From positions 680,317-744,316 of the forward strand of contig MKVW01000001.1 of assembly GCA_001898965.1 (NCBI GenBank): a DNA stretch of 64,000 nt. The letters are read 5' to 3'. Positions 38,273-48,008 of this stretch are shown in pieces. This DNA comes from Rhizobiales bacterium 62-17. GTDB lineage: Bacteria; Pseudomonadota; Alphaproteobacteria; Rhizobiales; Beijerinckiaceae. Numbering within the stretch: the first letter of the stretch is position 1; each line of letters starts with the position of its first letter. The position numbers were made by a program, and so were the translations under genes. Under the pieces are notes generated by a model. It was not told the origin of the DNA. It was given only the letters and a program-made list of their open reading frames with translations, and searched no databases.

Positions 38273-40057
38273 TCAGCGCAGCGGCCAGAAAATCAGGATC
38301 GCCGGCACGCCGATCACGATGACCAGCAGGGAAAGCGGTGCGCCGAGGCGGGCATAGTCAGTGAACTTGTAGCCGCCGGGGCCCATCACCAACGTGTTGC
38401 ACTGATGGCCGATGGGCGTGAGGAAATCGCAGGCTGCGCCAATCGCCACCGCCATCAGGAAGGCATCCGGCTTATAACCCAATTGCGTGGCAAAGCCCGC
38501 GCCGATCGGCGCCATCACCAGAACCGTGGCCGCGTTATTGAGGAAGGGCGTCACGGCCATGGCGGCAACGAGGATGAGGCCGAGGGAGGCCCAGCCGGGA
38601 AGGCCGCTGCCGACGGAGGCCAGCCATGTGGCGAAAACTTCGGTCGCGCCGGTCGAGCGCAAGGAGTCGCTGACGGGGATGAGGGCGGCGAGCATCAACA
38701 AAATGGGCGCATCGACATTGCTATAGGCCTCGCGCAGCGGCAGCGCCTTGAACGCGACGAGCAGAACCGCCGCGGCAAAAAACACCACCGGCACCGGCGC
38801 CAGGCTGAAAGCCAGCGCCGCGATGGTGACGGCCAGCACACCACCCGTCACCAGAGCACGGCGCGTGCTGCCCAGCGCCACAGGCCGATCGGCCAGGGGC
38901 AGCAGTCCAAGTTCCAGCATGCGCTCGGGCAGCACCTCTTCGCCGCCCTGGACCAGCACCACATCGCCCGAACGCAGCCGCACGTCGCGCAGCCGCTCCG
39001 AGAGGCGTTCGCCGGCGCGGCTGATGGCGAGCAGATTGACGCCATGATGCGTATAGAGATCGAGCTCCGCTGCCGTCTGATCGATAAGCAGCGAGCCCGG
39101 CGCGATCACCGCTTCGCTGACTCGTTCGACCGGCGTTTCGCCATTGCTGGGCACGCGCTCCTTGTGATCCCGCCCGACCAGATCGAGCCCGCCCTCCGCG
39201 ACGACTTTCTCGAGTGCGTCGCCTTCGCCGCGCAGCAGCAGGATATCGTCGACCTTCAGCCGCGCATCGGGTAGGGGCGCGGCGATCTGGCGCTTGGCGC
39301 GCAGGATCGTGACGATTTCCACCTCGCCGCCGCCGATGTGGCGCAGATCGGCGACGGTCTTGTCTTTCAGTTTGGAGCCGTCGGTAACGCGCGCCTCGGT
39401 GACATAGTCCTCGATGTCGAGCGCTGCTTCCAGGGACGGCGCGCCGCGACGATCACGCGGCAGCAGGCGATAGCCCACCGCCAGGAAGGCGCATCCGGCG
39501 ATCGCGATGACGAGACCGACGGGCGTGAAATCGAACATGCTGAATGGCGTGCCCGTCAATTCGCCGCGAACGCGGGAGACGATGACGTTCGGCGACGTGC
39601 CCACTAGGGTCACGATGCCGCCGAGCAACGAACCGAAAGCCATCGGCATCAGGAAAACCGATGGCGACTTTCCGCCCTTGCGCGCGAGCTGATAGGCGAT
39701 CGGCAGCATCATCGCCAAAGCACCGATGTTCTTGATGAAGGCGGAGAGCACGGCGACGCTGATCACCAGCACGAAAACCTGCACCTGCGTCGAACCTTGC
39801 GCGGGCGAAAGCCCCGACATGGCCCGTTCGATCAAACGCGAGCGCGCGACCGCGCCACTCAAGATCAAAGCGCTGCCGACAATAATGACGATATCGTCGG
39901 AAAAGCCGGTGAAGGCCTCCTTAAGGGGAACAATGCCGAGGGCGAGGCCTGCCAACAAAGCCAGCAGAGCCACGACGTCATAACGCAGCCGGCCCCACAG
40001 AAACGCGCCCATCATCACGATGATGAGACCCACCGATAACCATTGAGGTTGCGTCAT
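38273..40057 (-). CDS. SLC13/DASS-type anion transporter with two RCK C-terminal domains
   Basis: A membrane transporter of the divalent anion:sodium symporter / ArsB-like superfamily, 594 residues. Two membrane halves flank a central cytosolic part (residues ~200-375) with two TrkA-C (RCK_C) modules, seen as repeated VDDILLLRGEGDALEKV and RSGDVVLVQGGEEVLPERM. Each half holds the family hairpin: GTSPNVIVSR and LTPIGHQCNTLVMGPGGY. Bacterial relatives are annotated as sulfate or citrate transporters; the substrate is not evident. ATG 40057 is preferred (GGAG upstream). It lies upstream of lexA on the same strand, with the lexA operators in between. Confidence 0.85.
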   Translation of the reverse strand: MTQPQWLSVGLIIVMMGAFLWGRLRYDVVALLALLAGLALGIVPLKEAFTGFSDDIVIIVGSALILSGAVARSRLIERAMSGLSPAQGSTQVQVFVLVISVAVLSAFIKNIGALAMMLPIAYQLARKGGKSPSVFLMPMAFGSLLGGIVTLVGTSPNVIVSRVRGELTGTPFSMFDFTPVGLVIAIAGCAFLAVGYRLLPRDRRGAPSLEAALDIEDYVTEARVTDGSKLKDKTVADLRHIGGGEVEIVTILRAKRQIAAPLPDARLKVDDILLLRGEGDALEKVVAEGGLDLVGRDHKERVPSNGETPVERVSEAVIAPGSLLIDQTAAELDLYTHHGVNLLAISRAGERLSERLRDVRLRSGDVVLVQGGEEVLPERMLELGLLPLADRPVALGSTRRALVTGGVLAVTIAALAFSLAPVPVVFFAAAVLLVAFKALPLREAYSNVDAPILLMLAALIPVSDSLRSTGATEVFATWLASVGSGLPGWASLGLILVAAMAVTPFLNNAATVLVMAPIGAGFATQLGYKPDAFLMAVAIGAACDFLTPIGHQCNTLVMGPGGYKFTDYARLGAPLSLLVIVIGVPAILIFWPLR

Positions 40058-40309
40058 CTGCGAAAACTCCGGGAGCAAAAGTTCCGTCCGCTTTCGCGGT
40101 TCGTGATTTCAACACATCAAATATCGACTGAGGACGGACGGCGATTGGCCCGTCTTTCTGGCAATGGATTCAGCAAAAGGTTTATCATGAAGTGGCGGTG
40201 GGGCAATCGTATCCCGATGTTTTCAAAGAGTGTCACAGTGGCAATAAAATCCCCATGCAGAAGGTTCCGCCCGGGCTTATAGCCGTCGACGGCGAACGGA
40301 GATTCTTTG

Positions 40310-41539
40310 ATGGCTGACGGAGGTGATTCGACGAAGGCGGCATCGGCGGCGCCGGGCTCGGTCGGCGAGGTTTTTCTCACGTTCCTGAAACTCGGGCTGA
40401 CGTCGTTTGGCGGCCCCATCGCTCATCTTGGTTATTTTCGCGACGAGATCGTCGTGCGGCGCCGCTGGATCGACGAGGCTGCCTATGCCGATCTGGTCGC
40501 GCTTTGCCAATTCCTGCCGGGACCCGCTTCGAGCCAGGTCGGTTTTTCCCTCGGTATCCTGCGCGGCAACGGGCTGCTGGGCGGCCTCGCCGCTTGGTTG
40601 GCCTTCACCATGCCGTCGGCGATCATCCTCTTTGCCTTCTCGCTCGGTGCCGCGTCGTTCACGGGTCCGGTGGCGGAAGGCATTCTGCATGGATTGAAAC
40701 TGGTGGCGGTCGCCGTGGTCGCGCAGGCAATCTGGGGCATGGCGAAAAGCCTGACGCCGGACAAGGAGCGCGCGGCGATCGCGCTGATCGCGGTCGCGCT
40801 CGTGACTTTTATCGGCGGCTCCTTCGGTCAAATCATCACCATCGCCTTCGGTGCGCTGATCGGCCTTTGGCTATGTCGCGGCACGGGCACCGATCCCGTC
40901 GCCGCTGGACATTTGCATTTCCCCGTTTCGAAAACGGCGGGGGCGATCGCGCTCGTGCTGTTTGCTGTTTTCCTGGTGCTGCCGCCGCTGATGGTCGCGA
41001 CGACCGGGCAGCAGGCCATCGCATTGTTCGATGCCTTTTACCGCTCCGGCGCGCTCGTGTTCGGCGGCGGCCATGTGGTGCTGCCTTTGCTGCAGGCCGA
41101 GGTGGTGACATCAGGCTGGCTCGGCAACGAAACTTTCCTTGCCGGCTATGGTCTGGCGCAGGCGGTTCCCGGGCCACTTTTCACTTTCGCCGCTTATCTC
41201 GGCGCGGCTGTTGGGCCGGCACCAAATGGGTTACCAGGCGCCATCATCGCACTCGTCGCTGTCTTCCTGCCGGGGCTTCTGCTCGTCTACGGTACGTTGC
41301 CGTTCTGGGACGCACTGCGGCTTCGCCCCACAGCGCAAGCGGCCATGCGAGGCACCAACGCCGCCGTTGTCGGCATTTTAGGGGCGGCGTTTTATAGCCC
41401 GGTCTGGACAAGTGCGGTGCTGACACCGCGCGACTTTGCGGTGGCGCTGGCGGGCTTTCTGCTGCTGACGGTGTGGAAGGCGCCACCGTGGGTTGTCGTC
41501 GTTCTGCTTGGCCTCGCCGGCGCCCTCCTGCAATTTTAG
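40310..41539 (+). CDS. chrA: Chromate transporter, long-chain CHR family
   Basis: A proton-coupled chromate efflux protein of the two-domain CHR family, about 409 residues. The N-terminal half holds [19 protein letters not shown] and [17 protein letters not shown]; the C-terminal half repeats the pattern with [16 protein letters not shown] and [15 protein letters not shown]. These duplicated motifs define the long-chain CHR type. The ATG at 40310 follows GGAG. It overlaps the end of the oleate hydratase gene by four bases in convergent orientation. The role in chromate or sulfate handling is inferred from the family. Confidence 0.92.
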   Translation: MADGGDSTKAASAAPGSVGEVFLTFLKLGLTSFGGPIAHLGYFRDEIVVRRRWIDEAAYADLVALCQFLPGPASSQVGFSLGILRGNGLLGGLAAWLAFTMPSAIILFAFSLGAASFTGPVAEGILHGLKLVAVAVVAQAIWGMAKSLTPDKERAAIALIAVALVTFIGGSFGQIITIAFGALIGLWLCRGTGTDPVAAGHLHFPVSKTAGAIALVLFAVFLVLPPLMVATTGQQAIALFDAFYRSGALVFGGGHVVLPLLQAEVVTSGWLGNETFLAGYGLAQAVPGPLFTFAAYLGAAVGPAPNGLPGAIIALVAVFLPGLLLVYGTLPFWDALRLRPTAQAAMRGTNAAVVGILGAAFYSPVWTSAVLTPRDFAVALAGFLLLTVWKAPPWVVVVLLGLAGALLQF

Positions 41540-43512
41540 TTCTTGCGACTGGTCAGGTTTTGTCGAACCTGTTCGAGCCAAGCCGAGACCGTGCCAAGGG
41601 CCTGGCTGCCCTTGCCAAGAAGTCCCGCCAACTCGCTTTCGATCGCTTCGCGCCTTGAGGAATCGGGTTCCGGCAAAGGTGGCAAGATGTGCGCGAAATA
41701 GGTTTTGTCCAAGAGCCGATGCAGTAGGCGCTCACCGGGAAAGGGTTCGCCGTTATTCAGGGCCCGCGCGGCTTTCAGGATGGAGCGAATGTCATATTGT
41801 GTCGGGCTGATATCCGGCACCTGCTTGTTCAGGTTCAAAAGCGTATAGACACCGACGCGTGCCGTGCGGATCGAACTGTCCATCGTGAAGATGATGTCGT
41901 TCGAGGTTTCGACGAACTGGCCCATCAGGCCGAGATTGCTGCAACCCGCCGGCACCACATGCGGGCGATCACCCGCAGCGCGTGGCATGAACATCGCGGT
42001 GATATAGGGCATGAGCGCAAGGCGGGCCTTGGTGTTGGCGACGACCTCGTCCAGCTTGTCCTCGATGCCCAGATGATAACAAAGCTCCGCGATGATCTCG
42101 CGCCCGGTGCAGGCCGGCATCGGCTTTTTGACGTAGTTGCCTTCCTTGTCCATCAGCAGGGCATAGACCCAGATCACCAGGACGTCCTTCGGCTGGGTCG
42201 GGAAATGCGGCTGACGATTGCATGTAAAGCTCATCACCCAATTGGAGTCGGTGAAGGTGATGATGCCACCCGTCACCGTCTTGCCGGAATAGGGATCGTT
42301 GACCGAAAGCTCTTTCAGTTTGTCGATAAAGGGAGAGGGCTTGCAGGTTAATGTCACCGATTCCCACATCGAGCGATCGACATTGCCATAGAATTTTTCC
42401 GGCTTGCCGAAGATGGGCGACTTCTTGGCAAGATTTTTCCAGAGCGCCCAATCGCTGGCATCGCCGGGATCATTCTTGCCTCGTTCGAGCATGGGCGCAT
42501 GATCCATGTCGCCGTAAGCGGTGCCCTCGGTCATGGAGCCGGTCAGCGCGAAGACGACGTCCTTGGGGCCGACCGTAATCGTCGTGTCGGCGCCGCCCAC
42601 CTTGGCCTTGATCGCGGTTACACGACGTGTCTCACCCTCCATGGCCATGTCGAGATCATAGGCGCGCGTGTCGAATTGCACCTTCACGCCTTGCTTACGC
42701 AGGTGCTCCACCAGGGGCCGAACGAAACTGTCGTATTGATTGTATTTTGGGAAGATCAGCGCCGACATATCTGTCAGCCCGTCAAGCGCGTCGAGGAAGC
42801 GATGCATGTAGAGCTTCATTTCGAGAAGGCTCTGCCAATTCTCGAAAGCGAACATGGAACGCCACAGATACCAGAAGTTTGTTTCGAGGAAGCCCGGAGT
42901 AAAATATTGCTCAATGGTGATGTCGTCGAGATCCTCCTTGCGCTTCAGCAAAAGGCGGATGAGTTCCCATTGCTGCGGCTTGGACAGACCGAGGGTCGAA
43001 AAATCGCGGATCTGACCACGCTTGTGCATGAGCCGCGCTTTGGAGAAGTTTGAATCGTTGTCGTTGACCAGTCGATATTCGTCCAGGACACTGAAACCAT
43101 CCGGCAGTTCGAGCGCCTGCACGTCCTGGAACATGTCCCACAGATTGTCATAGTTCCAATTCATCTCGCGGCCGCCGCGGATGATGTAGCCATCCTCCGG
43201 ATTGCCCGCGCCGTCGAGCGAACCGCCCTCGATATGCACCGTATCGAGGATGGTGATGTCTTTGCCTGCCAGGCCGCCATCGCGGATCAGGTAAAAGGCA
43301 GCGGCAAGGCCAGCAATGCCGCTGCCAATGATCCAGGCCTTGCGCCCTTCGACCGCTCCGGACGGAACGGGCCGGTTGCGCATATATGCGCCCATCATGT
43401 CGGGCGGCGGCAGGGTATTGTCGGCGCTGTTGTGCCAATAGGCGGCAGTGGTATCTGCTTCGACTTTAAAGGGCTGGCCGTTGGCGCGGATGGTCGGAGT
43501 CCCGTTGGTCAT
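41536..43512 (-). CDS. ohyA: Oleate hydratase, FAD-dependent
   Basis: It hydrates the cis-9 double bond of oleic acid and related fatty acids to 10-hydroxy acids, often as detoxification of free unsaturated fatty acids. The FAD-binding motif [18 protein letters not shown] is near residue 63, followed by [17 protein letters not shown] and [16 protein letters not shown], which are family signatures. Later motifs include [11 protein letters not shown] and [17 protein letters not shown]. At 658 residues it is of normal size. A perfect dyad lies 41-59 bases upstream of the start and may be the operator. Convergent with chrA. Confidence 0.95.
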   Translation of the reverse strand: MTNGTPTIRANGQPFKVEADTTAAYWHNSADNTLPPPDMMGAYMRNRPVPSGAVEGRKAWIIGSGIAGLAAAFYLIRDGGLAGKDITILDTVHIEGGSLDGAGNPEDGYIIRGGREMNWNYDNLWDMFQDVQALELPDGFSVLDEYRLVNDNDSNFSKARLMHKRGQIRDFSTLGLSKPQQWELIRLLLKRKEDLDDITIEQYFTPGFLETNFWYLWRSMFAFENWQSLLEMKLYMHRFLDALDGLTDMSALIFPKYNQYDSFVRPLVEHLRKQGVKVQFDTRAYDLDMAMEGETRRVTAIKAKVGGADTTITVGPKDVVFALTGSMTEGTAYGDMDHAPMLERGKNDPGDASDWALWKNLAKKSPIFGKPEKFYGNVDRSMWESVTLTCKPSPFIDKLKELSVNDPYSGKTVTGGIITFTDSNWVMSFTCNRQPHFPTQPKDVLVIWVYALLMDKEGNYVKKPMPACTGREIIAELCYHLGIEDKLDEVVANTKARLALMPYITAMFMPRAAGDRPHVVPAGCSNLGLMGQFVETSNDIIFTMDSSIRTARVGVYTLLNLNKQVPDISPTQYDIRSILKAARALNNGEPFPGERLLHRLLDKTYFAHILPPLPEPDSSRREAIESELAGLLGKGSQALGTVSAWLEQVRQNLTSRKN

Positions 43513-43552
43513 GACGATCCTCTCGGTGTCGAATTGAAAAATTCAACTTGAT

Positions 43553-43571
43553 CACGTCATGGAATGACGTG
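43553..43571. promoter_or_regulatory. Candidate operator upstream of ohyA
   Basis: A perfect 8-base dyad with a three-base spacer, CACGTCAT-GGA-ATGACGTG, 41 bases upstream of the ohyA start. The size and symmetry fit a homodimeric regulator, but no regulator gene is adjacent. Confidence 0.55.
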
Positions 43572-43740
43572 CTGCACATCCTTAAGCTTGATAGTTTGAG
43601 GTGGCGCGTCAAGGCCGCCTTTCGGCCTGTCTCGAAATAAGCAGCAGGCCGAAAAGCCGTCACGATGGCATTTATGGTTAGCGCGTGAGGGGCACAACGA
43701 TGCCGCTATCGGGCGACAACACTGAAATGATTTTGTTTTG

Positions 43741-43777
43741 AAAAAGCCGCGCCGTTGTCATGCGCAGACGGCGCGGC
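43741..43777 (-). terminator. Intrinsic terminator of the DUF1508 gene
   Basis: A perfect 10-base stem (GCCGCGCCGT 43746-43755 with 43768-43777) is followed on the minus strand by TTTTTC. Confidence 0.85.
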
Positions 43778-43787
43778 ATGTGCGCTT

Positions 43788-44123
43788 TTACTTTGTTTGA
43801 TCGTCGATCGCCGCATCCGGTGCGTTTTTCTTCACGGACTCGATGCCGTTATCGCGCGCCGAACCCGAGGAATAGGTTTCGCTGGTACCGACGACCTGGC
43901 CGTTCGTGGCTTTCAGGTTGAACATTTCCTGACCGTTCTTGGCGGTCTTGCGCTCATAGCGTTCGTCCTTGGCCGCATTGGCCTTGACGGATTCGATGCC
44001 CTTGATGGCCGAAGCATGGGCTTCGTACATCTCGCTTTTGAGAATGTTTTCGCCGTTGCCGGCTAAAAGACTGAAATAAAATTTATCGTTCGAAGATTTC
44101 TTCAGCACGAACTTGCCGGCCAT
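43788..44123 (-). CDS. DUF1508 (YegP-type) protein
   Basis: A 111-residue protein made of two DUF1508 repeats: KFVLKKSSNDKFYFSLLAGNGENIL, with SEMYEAHASAIKGIESVKANA, and the second copy MFNLKATNGQVVGTSETY with GIESVKKNAPDA. The family is small, widespread and of unknown function; some members are stress-linked. GGAGGA precedes the ATG. It has its own terminator. Confidence 0.92.
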   Translation of the reverse strand: MAGKFVLKKSSNDKFYFSLLAGNGENILKSEMYEAHASAIKGIESVKANAAKDERYERKTAKNGQEMFNLKATNGQVVGTSETYSSGSARDNGIESVKKNAPDAAIDDQTK

Positions 44124-44180
44124 AACGTCCTCCTTATGGGAAACGAGACGGGCGGAGCCTAGCAGGCCGAAACCGAGCCG

Positions 44181-45410
44181 TCAGCCGGTTCCGCGAATGA
44201 TTCCCTGGCTTGCCAAGCTGGCGATGGCGGCGGCGCTATAGCCGAGTTCGCCAAGAATGCGGGCGTTATCCTGCCCGAGCGCTGGGGGCGGGCTGCGCAG
44301 CGGCAGCCGGTCGCCGTCGAAGGTGAGCGGCAGGAGCGGCGTCTGGGTCGCCACCGCCCGTTCGGCGCCGCTGCAATCGGCGGAAATGGTGACAGGGGCG
44401 AGGCCGCCGGTTGCCGTCAGATGGTCGTCGTCGAACAGATCCTGCGGCTTGGTGATCGGCGCATAGGGCAGGCCGTTCGCCTCGAAGGTTTGCGCGATGA
44501 TGCCGGCATCGAGCGGGGCCAAGCGTTCGCGCAACAGCGGCATCATCCAATCGCGGGCGCGCACCCGATCATTGTTGCTGGTCAGCCGCGCGTCGGCGAT
44601 GAGATCGTCATAGCCGAAGGCCTTGCAGAACAGGGCCCATTGCGTGTCGGAGACGACGGCAAGGAAAATCTGCTCGTCGCCGGCGACCGTGAACACGTCA
44701 TAGACGGCCCAGGCGGAAATGCGGCTTGGCATCGGCGCTGGCTTCTGGCCCGTCACCGCATATTGCATCATGTGCTGCGCGACGAGGAAGACGTTGTTTT
44801 CGAATAGCGCGCTCTGCACCTCCGTGCCTTGGCCCGTACCCGTGCCGGCGCGATCGCGTTGCAGGAGGGCGGCCAACGCCCCGATGGCGCCGAACATGCC
44901 GCCCATGATGTCGTTGACGCTGGTGCCGGCACGCAGCGGCCGCCCCTCCGGCCCGGTCATATAAGCGAGGCCACCCATCATCTGCACCACTTCGTCGAGC
45001 GCCGTGCGCTGTTCGTAGGGGCCGGGTAGAAACCCTTTGTGCGAGACGTAGATCAGACGTGGGTTGAGCTTGCGCAAGGTGTCGGCATCGAAGCCGAGCC
45101 GGGCCATGGCGCCGGCCTTGAAATTCTCGCTGAACACGTCAGCCGCCGCGACCAGCTTCAACACGATCTCACGCCCCAAGGGATCTTTCGTGTCGATGGC
45201 GAGGCTTTGCTTGTTGCGATTGAAGGTCGGAAAGAAGCCGGCGCCGGAGCCGATGAGTTTTCGCGTGTTGTCGCCCGTGACGGGCTCGATTTTGATCACC
45301 TCGGCGCCGAGATCGGCGAGGATCAGGCCACAGGTTGGACCCATGACCATATGGGTGAATTCGACGACGCGGACGCCGGCCAGGGGCAGAGGACGCGGAG
45401 CCTCAGCCAT
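44181..45410 (-). CDS. CaiB/BaiF family CoA-transferase
   Basis: A class III CoA-transferase, 409 residues. The N-terminal fold begins with GVRVVEFTHMVMGPTCGLILADLGAEVIKIEP. The CoA and active-site region follows: FNRNKQSLAIDTKDPLG, AGAMARLGFDADTLRKLNPRLIYVS and a segment around DEVVQMMGGLAYMTGPEGRPLR. The catalytic Asp is expected after GTEVQSALFENN-type sequence or earlier and was not assigned. The start overlaps the upstream lyase by eight bases. The pairing with a lyase suggests activation and cleavage of a branched dicarboxylic acid; the substrate is unknown. Confidence 0.88.
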   Translation of the reverse strand: MAEAPRPLPLAGVRVVEFTHMVMGPTCGLILADLGAEVIKIEPVTGDNTRKLIGSGAGFFPTFNRNKQSLAIDTKDPLGREIVLKLVAAADVFSENFKAGAMARLGFDADTLRKLNPRLIYVSHKGFLPGPYEQRTALDEVVQMMGGLAYMTGPEGRPLRAGTSVNDIMGGMFGAIGALAALLQRDRAGTGTGQGTEVQSALFENNVFLVAQHMMQYAVTGQKPAPMPSRISAWAVYDVFTVAGDEQIFLAVVSDTQWALFCKAFGYDDLIADARLTSNNDRVRARDWMMPLLRERLAPLDAGIIAQTFEANGLPYAPITKPQDLFDDDHLTATGGLAPVTISADCSGAERAVATQTPLLPLTFDGDRLPLRSPPPALGQDNARILGELGYSAAAIASLASQGIIRGTG

Positions 45411-46332
45411 GATGCGCCTGCTCGAACCCTTTCGGCAGGCCGGCTTCCGCCGTCATACCATAGACCTCGACACCGGGCAGGCCGGCGATGACCGCCTCGC
45501 GCGCTGCGATCAGTCTGTTGAGATCGATGCCGGTGGAAAACCCCATGGCTTCGAACATGAAGACCAGGTCTTCCGTCACCACATTGCCCGAGGCGCCCGG
45601 CGCATAGGGACAGCCGCCAAGGCCGCAGAGCGAACTGTCGAAGGTGCGCACGCCCGCTTCATAGGCGGCAAGACAATTGGCGATGCCCAGACCCCGGGTG
45701 TTGTGCATATGGGCGGCGCCGGTCTTGCTGCCAATCTCGGCGAAGGCGCGTGTGAACAACCGCGTCACCTGCGCCGGATTGGCATAGCCCACCGTATCGG
45801 ACAGGCCTGTTTCGTCGGCGCCGGCTTCCGCCAATTGTCCGGCGAGGCGGATCACCTCGTCTTCCGGCACGACGCCTTGCAGGGTGCAGCCGAAGGCGGT
45901 CGAAATATTCGCCTCGATAGCGATCTCGGGTGCCTGCGCATCGCGCAGCGCGACGATGCGCTTCACCTCCTCGACCATTTCGGCGCGGCTCTTGCGGACA
46001 TTGGCCAGCGAATGGGCTTCGCTGGCGGAAACCGGGATGGTGAGGACGTGAACGCCGGCAGCAATGGCCGCTTCCGCGCCACGCAGATTGGGCACCAGGC
46101 CCAGCACTTTCAGGCCAGGCAGGGTGCGCGCGTGGCGCACCACCTTCGTCGCATCGGCCATCTGCGGCAGCAGTTTGGCCGGCACGAAAGAGGTGACTTC
46201 GATCTCGCGCAGGCCCGCCGCGTAGAGCGCATCGATCCAGCGCAATTTGTCCGCCGTCGCCATCACCTGCGAGATGCTTTGCAGCCCGTCGCGCGGGCCG
46301 CATTCGCTGATGATGACGTCGGTGCTGGACAT
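45403..46332 (-). CDS. Hydroxymethylglutaryl-CoA lyase family protein
   Basis: A TIM-barrel aldol-type lyase of the HMG-CoA lyase family, 309 residues. The start ISECGPRDGLQS holds the catalytic Arg-Asp and metal region, HMHNTRGLGIAN the metal-binding His pair, and GLGGCPYAPGASGNVVTEDLV the catalytic Cys loop. The substrate could be HMG-CoA or a relative such as citramalyl-CoA. It lies 11 bases after the SDR gene and overlaps the CoA-transferase, so the three form an operon. Confidence 0.9.
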   Translation of the reverse strand: MSSTDVIISECGPRDGLQSISQVMATADKLRWIDALYAAGLREIEVTSFVPAKLLPQMADATKVVRHARTLPGLKVLGLVPNLRGAEAAIAAGVHVLTIPVSASEAHSLANVRKSRAEMVEEVKRIVALRDAQAPEIAIEANISTAFGCTLQGVVPEDEVIRLAGQLAEAGADETGLSDTVGYANPAQVTRLFTRAFAEIGSKTGAAHMHNTRGLGIANCLAAYEAGVRTFDSSLCGLGGCPYAPGASGNVVTEDLVFMFEAMGFSTGIDLNRLIAAREAVIAGLPGVEVYGMTAEAGLPKGFEQAHHG

Positions 46333-46343
46333 CTAGGCCCTCG

Positions 46344-47129
46344 TCAAATGCTCGCGATGGCGCCGCCGTCAACGCGCAGGATTGTGCCTGTGATGTAAGA
46401 GGCCCGCGCACTGGCGAGGAAGGCGACGGCATCGCCATATTCCTTGGCATCGCCGAGGCGACCCATGGGGATGGCATTGGCGCTGTCGCGCGTCACCTCT
46501 TCGATGCTGCGGCCTTGTTTCTGCGCCGTATTGCCGTCGATCTGTGTGATGCGATCGGTCATGATGCGGCCAGGCAAGACCACGTTCACCGTCACGCCGT
46601 CGCGCGCGACTTCTTGCGACAGCGTCTTTGAGAAGGTGACGAGGGACGCACGCAGCGTGTTGGAAATGCCAAGATTGGGGATCGGCGAGACGACGCCCGA
46701 GGTGGCGCTGGTGATAATGCGGCCCCATTTGCGCTGGCGCATGCCCGGCAGCACCCGATCGGTGATGGCGATGACACTCAGCACGAGGTTTTGGAACTGC
46801 TGCGCCCAAAGCTCCGGCTTCTGACCGGCCGCGGTGGTCGGGGGCGGTCCGCCGGTGTTGTTGACTAGGATGTCGATCGGCCCCAAAGCCTGTTCGACGC
46901 GGGCGACATTGGCGTCGATCACCGACAGGTCGCCCAAATCCCAGGGGAGGGCGAAACCTTTGCCGCCGGCTGCGTTGATCAGGGCCACGGTTTCGTCCAG
47001 CTTGTCGGCCCGGCGCCCGGCGACAGCCACATGCGCGCCTTCGCCGGCGAGCGACACGGCAATCGCCCGGCCCAGGCCGCTGCTAGCGCCCAAAACCAAG
47101 GCCGTCTTCCCCTTTATTCCGAAATCCAT
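46344..47129 (-). CDS. SDR-like oxidoreductase lacking the catalytic Tyr and Lys
   Basis: A Rossmann-fold short-chain dehydrogenase-like protein, 261 residues. The cofactor motif GASSGLGRA (residues ~14-22) and NNTGG are present. In the active-site helix where YxxxK is expected, the sequence reads ISNTLRASL, giving Ser156 for Tyr and Arg160 for Lys. This type resembles the BKR-like SDR subgroup known to deviate in the tetrad. It is the first gene of an SDR / lyase / CoA-transferase operon. Whether it is a reductase is uncertain. Confidence 0.85.
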   Translation of the reverse strand: MDFGIKGKTALVLGASSGLGRAIAVSLAGEGAHVAVAGRRADKLDETVALINAAGGKGFALPWDLGDLSVIDANVARVEQALGPIDILVNNTGGPPPTTAAGQKPELWAQQFQNLVLSVIAITDRVLPGMRQRKWGRIITSATSGVVSPIPNLGISNTLRASLVTFSKTLSQEVARDGVTVNVVLPGRIMTDRITQIDGNTAQKQGRSIEEVTRDSANAIPMGRLGDAKEYGDAVAFLASARASYITGTILRVDGGAIASI

Positions 47130-47184
47130 CGTGCACCGTCTCCTGGAACTGGCGTCTCCCTTGGGAGTGACGATGCCCTAGGCG

Positions 47185-47220
47185 AAATCGCGTTTCAACA
47201 GAAAGGCGATTTTGCCTGGA
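47185..47220 (+). repeat. Palindromic repeat, copy 4 (palindrome A only)
   Basis: AAATCGCGTTTC (47185-47196) pairs with 47201-47212 with one mismatch. It is followed by TTTTGCCTGGA, identical to copy 1. Palindrome B is not recognisable. It lies between the SDR gene and otsB. Confidence 0.7.
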
Positions 47221-47255
47221 ATCTTTATTTGTGATGGGAAATGACCGGCGGCGAA

Positions 47256-48008
47256 CTAGCTCGTCTGTAGTTTGAAAAGCGAACCGAACTGGCCCGTCTG
47301 GCCCCAATATTTGAGGGTGTCGAGCACCGCCGCAGGTGAAGCCAGTCGATGTTGGGCGACCGTATCGAGATTGCCGACATGGATCGACACGCCGTCATTG
47401 TCGTTGACGACGCGAAAGCCATCTTCGTCGGTCAGGTCGTCGCCGATGAAGATCGGGCGGCTGTTGCGATAGTGCGGATGTTTGAGGAAGTCGGCGATGG
47501 CATGGCCCTTACTGGCCTCGGTCGGCAGGATTTCGCCGACACATTTGCCAAGCTGCAAGCGATAGTCCGAACCTAACTCCTTCAAGGCATCGCTGAGGGC
47601 ATGGCGGCAGAGCTTTTCCGCCTCCACCGCCTTGCGCCAATGGATGGAGAATGAACAGCCCTTGTCCTCGACGATGACGCCTTGGATGGGCTCCATCGCA
47701 CGTTTCACTTTCTCCAGCGCCAGCGTCAGCTCCGGTCGCCCGGTGATGTCGCAGCGTGTGGTGACGTCACCGGCGCGCGTTTCCAAGCCATGCAGACCGG
47801 CCGCGTCGAACATGAGCGGCCGCAGAAAGCCGTCGAGCACGTGCAAGGAGCGGCCGCTGACAATGGCGAAGCGGCCATCGAGAAGGAGCTGCAGTTCCTG
47901 CAGGGTGGGGATCAATGTGGTGTCGATCACCACATTGTCGGGCCGTGAAGCGATGTCGACCAGCGTGCCGTCGAAATCGAGGAAAAGGGACCAGGTCTGC
48001 GTCGTCAT
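47256..48008 (-). CDS. otsB: Trehalose-6-phosphate phosphatase
   Basis: A HAD-superfamily phosphatase releasing trehalose from trehalose-6-phosphate. Motif I is LFLDFDGTLVDIA, motif II region AIVSGRS, and the acidic motif near the end is IFIGDDLTDEDGF. The OtsB core HGLETRAGD and GCSFSIHWRKA are visible. The length is 250 residues. It overlaps the otsA fusion by four bases. Confidence 0.95.
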   Translation of the reverse strand: MTTQTWSLFLDFDGTLVDIASRPDNVVIDTTLIPTLQELQLLLDGRFAIVSGRSLHVLDGFLRPLMFDAAGLHGLETRAGDVTTRCDITGRPELTLALEKVKRAMEPIQGVIVEDKGCSFSIHWRKAVEAEKLCRHALSDALKELGSDYRLQLGKCVGEILPTEASKGHAIADFLKHPHYRNSRPIFIGDDLTDEDGFRVVNDNDGVSIHVGNLDTVAQHRLASPAAVLDTLKYWGQTGQFGSLFKLQTS

